DNA of 41,967 bases, taken from Prochlorococcus sp. AG-388-D03 (GTDB lineage: Bacteria > Cyanobacteriota > Cyanobacteriia > PCC-6307 > Cyanobiaceae). Where the stretch lies: contig QCGN01000010.1 in NCBI GenBank assembly GCA_003279875.1, forward strand, positions 1-41,967. Direction: 5' to 3'. The position numbers were made by a program, and so were the translations under genes. The notes under the pieces were generated by a model. The model saw only the letters and a list, made by a program, of their open reading frames with translations. It made no database searches and was not told the origin of the DNA. Of this stretch, positions 37,066 to 41,967 are shown piece by piece. How positions within the stretch are numbered: the first letter of the stretch is position 1; each line of letters starts with the position of its first letter.

Positions 37066-37500
37066 GTGAGTGAAAACATTCAACCATCTTCTGATGATAA
37101 TCAAATAGTAAAGGATTTAGCAAAGGAGGAATCTTCTGAAAAGATTCCAGAATTTAAAGATAAAGATCTTGTTACTAATACTAATTTAGAACAAAATAGA
37201 TTCGAATGCAGGAGTTGTGGCTACATTTATGATCCATTGGAAGGTAATAAGAAGCTTAATATTCCCAAAAATACCCCTTTTTCAGAAATTAATGGAAATA
37301 CTTTTGCTTGCCCAGTTTGCAGAGCAGGTAAGAACTTATATAAAGATATAGGACCAAGAGAAAAACCTAGTGGTTTTGAAGAGAATTTAACTTATGGCTT
37401 TGGATTCAATAGTTTGCCACCTGGCCAAAAAAATATTTTAATTTTTGGTGGTTTAGCTTTTGCAGCAGCTTGTTTCCTTTCTTTGTACTCTTTGCACTAA
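37066..37500 (+). CDS. rub: Membrane-anchored rubredoxin
   Basis: A 144-residue protein. About 45 acidic residues lead into a rubredoxin domain with both Cys pairs of the iron site (CRSCGYIYDP and CPVCRAG), and a single C-terminal transmembrane helix follows (NILIFGGLAFAAACFLSLYSL). This is the RubA of cyanobacteria and plastids, needed for photosystem assembly (PSI in Synechococcus PCC 7002; PSII in algae and plants). The start is GTG at 37066. It heads the run rub-ycf48-psbE-F-L-J, an order conserved in cyanobacteria. Confidence 0.95.
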   Translation: MSENIQPSSDDNQIVKDLAKEESSEKIPEFKDKDLVTNTNLEQNRFECRSCGYIYDPLEGNKKLNIPKNTPFSEINGNTFACPVCRAGKNLYKDIGPREKPSGFEENLTYGFGFNSLPPGQKNILIFGGLAFAAACFLSLYSLH

Positions 37501-37509
37501 TATATACCC

Positions 37510-38523
37510 ATGAAAAAATTTTTAAATAGCATTCCAAACCTTCTTTTATCTCTCACACTTTGCTTCGTTTTAAGTAGTTGTTCTTCAACAGGTGTAAAAA
37601 TGAGTGAAATCAGTCCGTGGGAAACAATTCAATTTGAAGATCAGTCAAATGCATTAGATATAGACTTTATAGACAATAATCATGGATTTCTAGTTGGCTC
37701 AAATAGACTAATAATGGAATCAAATGATGGAGGAAAATCATGGGAAAAAAGATCTTTAAATATTTCAGCTGAAGAAAATTTCCGTTTGCTTGATATAGAT
37801 TTCAAAGGATCTGAAGGCTGGTTAATTGGACAGCCCTCATTAGTAATGCATACTATTGATGAAGGTAAAAATTGGACTAGATTATCTCTTGGCAAGTTAC
37901 CGGGGCAACCTTTTTTAGTTTCAACTATTGATGATGGAGTTGCTGAGTTGGCAACAACTTCAGCTGCTATCTATGTGACTTCCAATAGTGGTGAAACATG
38001 GGAAGCAAAAGTATCAGACCCCTCTGAACAGGGAGGTATAAGAGATTTAAGAAGAACTTCTAATGGAGATTATGTAAGCGTAAGTAGTCTTGGAAATTTC
38101 TTCTCTACTCTTGATAGTAAAAGTGATACATGGATAGCTCATCAAAGAGCAAGTAGTAAAAGAGTCCAAAGCATCGGATTTAATCCAGAAGGCAATTTAT
38201 GGATGTTATCTCGAGGAGCTGAAATAAGATTTAATGAAGATAGTAATGATTTAGAAAGTTGGACTAAACCAATAGTCCCTATCTTAAATGGATATAATTA
38301 CTTAGATATGGGATGGGATCCAGAAGGGAATATCTGGGCAGGAGGAGGTAATGGTACTCTGATTGTTAGTAAAGACGATGGTAAAACTTGGAGTTCTGAT
38401 CCTATTGCTTCAAATTTGCCAACAAATTATATTAAGATTCAATTTTTAGATAAAGATGAAATAGGACCTGAAAAAGGTTTTATTCTTGGAGAAAGGGGTT
38501 ACATCTTAAGGTGGAAAGGTTGA
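37510..38523 (+). CDS. ycf48: Photosystem II assembly factor Ycf48 (HCF136)
   Basis: A 337-residue lipoprotein of the thylakoid lumen. The signal segment [15 protein letters not shown] ends in a lipobox (LSSC, Cys24). The rest is a seven-bladed BNR-type propeller with repeats such as [33 protein letters not shown] and [11 protein letters not shown]. Ycf48 binds the D1 precursor and early PSII reaction-center complexes and places pigments. It begins 9 bp after rub. The gap to psbE is 130 bp, so psbE probably has its own promoter as well. Confidence 0.96.
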   Translation: MKKFLNSIPNLLLSLTLCFVLSSCSSTGVKMSEISPWETIQFEDQSNALDIDFIDNNHGFLVGSNRLIMESNDGGKSWEKRSLNISAEENFRLLDIDFKGSEGWLIGQPSLVMHTIDEGKNWTRLSLGKLPGQPFLVSTIDDGVAELATTSAAIYVTSNSGETWEAKVSDPSEQGGIRDLRRTSNGDYVSVSSLGNFFSTLDSKSDTWIAHQRASSKRVQSIGFNPEGNLWMLSRGAEIRFNEDSNDLESWTKPIVPILNGYNYLDMGWDPEGNIWAGGGNGTLIVSKDDGKTWSSDPIASNLPTNYIKIQFLDKDEIGPEKGFILGERGYILRWKG

Positions 38524-38609
38524 GATCGACAAAGAAAAAATGAAAAAATCATTAATTTTTTTGTAATTTAACAACTGTCTGTAACCAAGCTGTAAATTTC
38601 TCCACAAAC

Positions 38610-38636
38610 TTATGATTTTTCCTTGTAAGATCATAA
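38610..38636. repeat. Inverted repeat in the psbE leader
   Basis: TTATGAT and ATCATAA, separated by 13 bases, lie 17 bp before the psbE ATG. The right arm runs into the segment where a ribosome site would be expected, and no Shine-Dalgarno sequence is seen. A hairpin here could affect translation of the psbEFLJ message. Symmetry only; function not known. Confidence 0.35.
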
Positions 38637-38653
38637 AGTAAATAATTGTGATT

Positions 38654-38902
38654 ATGGCCGCAGGTTCAACGGGTGAACGCCCATTCTTTGAAATAATCAC
38701 CAGTATCAGATACTGGATTATTCATGCAGTAACACTTCCAGCTATTTTTATAGCGGGCTTCCTATTTGTTTATACAGGTTTAGCCTATGATGCTTTTGGG
38801 ACTCCACGTCCGGATAGTTATTTCCAGGCCTCTGAATCAAAAGCACCTGTTGTAACACAAAGATATGATGCTAAATCTCAATTAGATTTAAGAACAAAAT
38901 AA
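38654..38902 (+). CDS. psbE: Cytochrome b559 subunit alpha
   Basis: An 82-residue PSII core subunit with one transmembrane helix. The heme-ligating His is in [20 protein letters not shown], and [17 protein letters not shown] is the conserved lumenal part. The start is ATG at 38654; an in-frame GTG two codons upstream is less likely because PsbE proteins begin MA-x-STGERPF. First gene of psbEFLJ, 2 bp before psbF. Confidence 0.98.
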   Translation: MAAGSTGERPFFEIITSIRYWIIHAVTLPAIFIAGFLFVYTGLAYDAFGTPRPDSYFQASESKAPVVTQRYDAKSQLDLRTK

Positions 38903-38904
38903 CT

Positions 38905-39051
38905 ATGTCAAACTCTCAAGCCCCCATGCAGGCTGTTGAAGTCCGCGTCTATCCGATTTTTACTGTACGTTGGTTAGCAGTTCACGCTCTTGCAATTCCT
39001 TCAGTATTTTTCTTAGGTGCCATAGCAGCTATGCAATTTATCAGACGTTAA
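38905..39051 (+). CDS. psbF: Cytochrome b559 subunit beta
   Basis: A 48-residue partner of PsbE. The heme His is in [20 protein letters not shown], in one transmembrane helix, and the end AAMQFIRR is invariant in PsbF. The alpha and beta chains share one heme across the membrane and are needed for PSII assembly and photoprotection. It starts 2 bp after the psbE stop. Confidence 0.98.
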   Translation: MSNSQAPMQAVEVRVYPIFTVRWLAVHALAIPSVFFLGAIAAMQFIRR

Positions 39052-39062
39052 AGTTATCAATC

Positions 39063-39182
39063 ATGCAAGTAAACGAAAATCCGAATAAAGTTCCAGTTGA
39101 ACTTAATCGTACAAGTCTTTATTTAGGCTTATTAGCAGTATTTGTTTTGGGAATTTTATTTTCCAGTTACTTTTTCAACTAA
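39063..39182 (+). CDS. psbL: Photosystem II protein L
   Basis: A 39-residue single-helix PSII subunit. [20 protein letters not shown] followed by LFSSYFFN is the family pattern. PsbL sits at the dimer interface and limits back-flow of electrons from plastoquinol. It is third in psbEFLJ, 11 bp after psbF. Confidence 0.98.
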   Translation: MQVNENPNKVPVELNRTSLYLGLLAVFVLGILFSSYFFN

Positions 39183-39191
39183 ATTAAAACT

Positions 39192-39386
39192 ATGAGTAAA
39201 TTAAAAGGCCCTGATGGCCGTATTCCAGATAGATTACCTGATGGCAGGCCTGCCGTTGCATGGGAAAGACGTTGGACAGAAGGAACTCTTCCACTTTGGC
39301 TAGTTGCAACCGCTGGAGGGATAGCAGTTATTTTCGTTTTAGGTATATTTTTCTACGGCTCATATCAGGGAGTTGGTGCAGGTTAA
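39192..39386 (+). CDS. psbJ: Photosystem II protein J
   Basis: A 64-residue protein with a polar N-terminus longer than the roughly 40 residues of freshwater PsbJ ([17 protein letters not shown]). The usual helix ([20 protein letters not shown]) and the ending [11 protein letters not shown] follow. The longer N-terminus is usual in marine picocyanobacteria. PsbJ lines the plastoquinone channel near cytochrome b559. It is the last gene of the operon. Confidence 0.97.
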   Translation: MSKLKGPDGRIPDRLPDGRPAVAWERRWTEGTLPLWLVATAGGIAVIFVLGIFFYGSYQGVGAG

Positions 39387-39404
39387 AAGTTTTTATTTTT
39401 TAAC
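39382..39404. terminator. Weak AT-rich hairpin at the psbJ/mtnP junction
   Basis: GTTAAAA and TTTTAAC, separated by nine mostly T bases, can pair as a 7-bp stem that overlaps the psbJ stop and lies in the 39-bp gap to the convergent mtnP. With A- and T-runs on both sides it could act in both directions, but it has only two G-C pairs. Low confidence. Confidence 0.3.
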
Positions 39405-39425
39405 TAGTTTTATTTCTTATATAAT

Positions 39426-40325
39426 TTAGCTCCAATAAGATTCAGTAAATATCTTTAGCTTTTCTATCGTTGAGCTAGGGATATTTTCTTTTTGTGTTAT
39501 TAAACCATCCCTTAAAGAATTATGTGATTTGCTTGTAGGTCGCTCTATATCGATAACTTTAGCTAATTCAAAGACGATTTTATTGGCAACTTCTGTGTTT
39601 GCTCTGAGATTTTCCAGAACCATTTCAACAGATACTTCTTGATGAGTTTGATGCCAGCAATCGTAATCGGTAACCATAGATAAAGAGGAATAAGCCATCT
39701 CCGCTTCTTTAGCTAATCTTGCTTCTGTATGATTAGTCATTCCTATTATTGAACATCCCCAACTTCTGTACAAATTAGATTCTGCTCGGGTTGAGAAGGC
39801 GGGCCCCTCCATCGCGAGATATGTACCACCCCTATGTAATTGCCTTCCTACAGGAATGTTTTTTTCTCCAACATTACTTAAAATGCTTGATAAATTTCTA
39901 CAGAAAGGATCTCCCATAGTGATATGTGCTACTGCGCCTTCATTAAAAAATGTTGCTGGTCTGTTTTTGGTTCTATCAATAAATTGATCAGGTATAACTA
40001 TGTCAAGCGGCCTTATTTGTTCTTGAAGGGAGCCAACTGCTGACGGGGCGACTATCCATCTCACTCCAATTGATCGGAGAGCCCAAATATTTGCTTTGTA
40101 AGGAATTTCAGTAGGGTTTAGACTATGTGATCTACCATGCCTAGCTATAAAAGCTATCTCTAAATTACCAATTTTAAAGAGCCTAATTGAATCAGAAGGT
40201 TTACCATAAGGTGTAGTTACCTCAATTTCTTTAAAACATTCTATTTTATCTATTGAGTAGAAACCACTTCCACCGATTACTCCTAATCTTGAATTTTCAA
40301 TTGGTAATAAATGCTCTTTCTTCAT
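39426..40325 (-). CDS. mtnP: S-methyl-5'-thioadenosine phosphorylase
   Basis: Splits methylthioadenosine, the by-product of polyamine synthesis, into adenine and methylthioribose-1-phosphate. LGVIGGSGFYSID is the phosphate-binding N-terminus. ARHGRSHSLNPTEIPYKANI, SAVGSLQEQIRPLDIVIPDQ, MEGPAFSTRAES and MTNHTEARLAKEAEMAYSSL are MTAP signatures, and DYDCWH follows. It has 299 residues, normal length. It is divergent from the selD fusion gene with only 10 bp between the start codons. Confidence 0.95.
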   Translation of the reverse strand: MKKEHLLPIENSRLGVIGGSGFYSIDKIECFKEIEVTTPYGKPSDSIRLFKIGNLEIAFIARHGRSHSLNPTEIPYKANIWALRSIGVRWIVAPSAVGSLQEQIRPLDIVIPDQFIDRTKNRPATFFNEGAVAHITMGDPFCRNLSSILSNVGEKNIPVGRQLHRGGTYLAMEGPAFSTRAESNLYRSWGCSIIGMTNHTEARLAKEAEMAYSSLSMVTDYDCWHQTHQEVSVEMVLENLRANTEVANKIVFELAKVIDIERPTSKSHNSLRDGLITQKENIPSSTIEKLKIFTESYWS

Positions 40326-40335
40326 TGTGATACAA

Positions 40336-41967
40336 ATGACTTTTAATCATCTAGTGCTAATAGGAGGAGGACATACAAATGTTCTTCTGATGAGAAAATG
40401 GTTGATGTATCCGAAATTAATGCCCGAAATTCCTATATCAATTATATCTAGAGATACTCATTTAGTTTATTCGGCTATGTTCCCTTCTGTTATTTCTAGA
40501 TCAATTTCTTTAGATGATAGCTTAATCGACATAAAATCTTTAGCTAGAAATGCACAAGTATCTTTCATTAAAAGTGAGGTAACAAATATTGATTTTCAAT
40601 TAAAAAAAATTTTCTTAAAAAATAGGCCATCAATTGGTTACTCTAAATTAGTACTTAACTATGGAAGTCAAACCAAAATTTCAGGAGAATTTGAAGATTT
40701 AGTCAATAATCAAATTGCTTTCCCAATTAAACCTTTTTTTAAAGCTTATGATTTAATAAGAAACGAAGATAAGTATAATTCTGAAACTGAAAAATCTTTT
40801 GTAATTGTTGGAAGTGGACTTGCAGCAATTGAAGTTGCTTTTGCCCTAAGAAAAAGATGGGGAAAAAGATCTTTAAAAATTCTTTGCAAACCAAATCAAT
40901 TAGATAATAAAATTTTAAAAAATTTTCACATATCGAATATTGAAGTAGTTGGAACTCTTCCTATTGATTATGGAAAGATTCTTCTATGCACAGGTAATTC
41001 AGCACCACTATGGGTACAAAAAAATAAATCAGAATTAGATTCAAAAGGACGATTTTTTACAAACCAGAAATTAAACTTAAAAAAATTTTTAGGAATTTTT
41101 GCAGCTGGTGATTGCGCAGTAATAGAATCTTCTAAGAGACCTTCATCTGGAATATTTGCAGTAAAAGCTTTAAATATATTGGCAACTAATATTCAGAGGG
41201 ATATAAAAGGGGATTCATTAAAAAGATGGTCACCTCAAAAATATGGATTGCAAATAGTAAATTCTTACCCTAGAAAGATTCCTAAAGCTTTTGCGTTTTA
41301 TGGAGATTTCGTTTTAGGACCCTTTTTTCTTATTTGGCTCCTTAAAAATAAAATTGATAATCGTTTTATCAAAAAATTTCATCTTTTAGATTCTAATATG
41401 CTTCAAAAAGGAAAAGAAATTGAGAAGGAAGATTGTAGAGGATGTGCAGCTAAAATTCCTCAAAGTATTTTAAATAGATCTTTAAGAAGTGCTGATTTGG
41501 ATAATTTTGCAGATTGTCCTGAGGATTCTGTTCAAATTTATAATAATGATCAAGATATTATTCTTCAAAGCGTTGATGGATTTCCTGCCTTGATAAGTGA
41601 TCCTTGGCTAAATGCAAAAATTACTGTATTGCATGCATGCTCAGATTTATGGGCTTCCGGAGTAAAAGTGTCATCTGTGCAAGCCTTAATATCCCTTCCA
41701 AAAGTAGGAACAGATTTTCAAAGTTATCTTTTTTCACATTGTTTAAAAGGGATAAAGTCAACAGTGGAAGACCAAGGGGGTGAACTAATAGGAGGTCATA
41801 CTTTTGAATCAAGAAGTTCAGTTGAAAAACCTTATTCTCTAGGAATCGATATTTCTTTGACTGTTCAGGGAGTCTTGAACAATGGTGCAAAACCATGGCT
41901 CAAATCCGGGATGCAAAAAGGGGATATTCTTCTAATGTCAAGACCTTTAGGTGTGGGAATATTTTTT
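40336..41967 (+). CDS. selD: Flavoprotein-selenide water dikinase fusion (SelD), C-terminally cut by the window
   Basis: 544 residues are visible from an ATG at 40336 and the frame is open at the edge. Residues 1 to about 340 are an FAD/NAD-binding NDH-2-like oxidoreductase: LVLIGGGHTNVLL at the start, FVIVGSGLAAIEVAFALRK for the second nucleotide, and GIFAAGDCAVI for FAD. From about residue 366 it is SelD-like: DCRGCAAKIP keeps the catalytic Cys (Cys370, Cys17 of E. coli) and Lys (Lys373, Lys20), while the second Cys of the GCGCK motif is Ala. SVDGFPALISDPWL, HACSDLWASGV and GGHTFES follow, with metal-binding Asp and His. SelD makes selenophosphate. Confidence 0.9.
   Translation, partial: MTFNHLVLIGGGHTNVLLMRKWLMYPKLMPEIPISIISRDTHLVYSAMFPSVISRSISLDDSLIDIKSLARNAQVSFIKSEVTNIDFQLKKIFLKNRPSIGYSKLVLNYGSQTKISGEFEDLVNNQIAFPIKPFFKAYDLIRNEDKYNSETEKSFVIVGSGLAAIEVAFALRKRWGKRSLKILCKPNQLDNKILKNFHISNIEVVGTLPIDYGKILLCTGNSAPLWVQKNKSELDSKGRFFTNQKLNLKKFLGIFAAGDCAVIESSKRPSSGIFAVKALNILATNIQRDIKGDSLKRWSPQKYGLQIVNSYPRKIPKAFAFYGDFVLGPFFLIWLLKNKIDNRFIKKFHLLDSNMLQKGKEIEKEDCRGCAAKIPQSILNRSLRSADLDNFADCPEDSVQIYNNDQDIILQSVDGFPALISDPWLNAKITVLHACSDLWASGVKVSSVQALISLPKVGTDFQSYLFSHCLKGIKSTVEDQGGELIGGHTFESRSSVEKPYSLGIDISLTVQGVLNNGAKPWLKSGMQKGDILLMSRPLGVGIFF

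Noticed and set aside
1..41967. Genomic island or prophage
   Set aside because: No integrase, phage gene, transposase or attachment duplication; the two tRNA genes are intact and flanked by core genes, and base composition is even except for highly expressed amt1.

Overview
The window is about 42 kb of AT-rich, very compact cyanobacterial chromosome. Genes for oxygenic photosynthesis (psbEFLJ, psbK, ycf48, a membrane-anchored rubredoxin, ndhCKJ, chlD), cyanobacterial families of unknown function (DUF3181, DUF3155), the low GC content, short proteins and gaps of tens of bases all point to a high-light-adapted Prochlorococcus. This is an inference from gene content and composition; the strain cannot be named. 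There is no rRNA, CRISPR array, transposase, integrase or other sign of a mobile island. It reads as core genome.

Layout. 1-4.5 kb: cinA (cut by the left edge), glyA and tRNA-Arg on the minus strand, two small plus-strand genes and murJ. 4.5-11.5 kb: sfsA, amt1 with an elaborate leader, ispH and a DoxX protein, then purH, a small esterase and a DUF3155 gene. 11.5-17.4 kb: a Hik2-like orphan histidine kinase, cobS, tgt, psbK, a Gfo/Idh/MocA oxidoreductase, a CNNM/CBS membrane protein and a CAT-anticodon tRNA. 17.5-25.4 kb: pyrE-ygfZ, a RecB/Cas4-like protein, a phosphohexomutase-rdgB pair, and fabI-hisB-carotenoid oxygenase on the minus strand. 25.5-30 kb: a thioredoxin-fold protein, a DegT aminotransferase, and folK-Nudix-photolyase on the minus strand. 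30-36 kb: chlD, an Mla-like ATPase/MCE pair and a YvcK/CofD-like protein. 35.4-39.4 kb: the photosynthetic electron-transport block, with ndhCKJ divergent from rub-ycf48-psbEFLJ. 39.4-42 kb: mtnP and a flavoprotein-SelD fusion cut by the right edge.

How the genes work together. rub, ycf48 and psbEFLJ form one assembly-plus-structure unit for the photosystems, beside three NDH-1 subunit genes used for cyclic electron flow. fabI, hisB, pyrE, purH, ispH, cobS, folK and chlD are single steps of separate biosynthetic pathways, as expected of a streamlined autotroph. Eleven convergent gene pairs meet with 0-39 bp between them or overlap by up to 23 bp, and almost none has a visible terminator.

The least ordinary items are the amt1 leader (an exact NtcA-type box followed by a hairpin plus T-run before the start codon), a flavoprotein-SelD fusion in a genome type not known for selenoproteins, a Cas4/RecB-like protein that keeps its iron-sulfur cysteines but seems to have lost its nuclease residues, and several inverted repeats in the few divergent intergenic spaces. 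I found no clearly novel multi-gene system.
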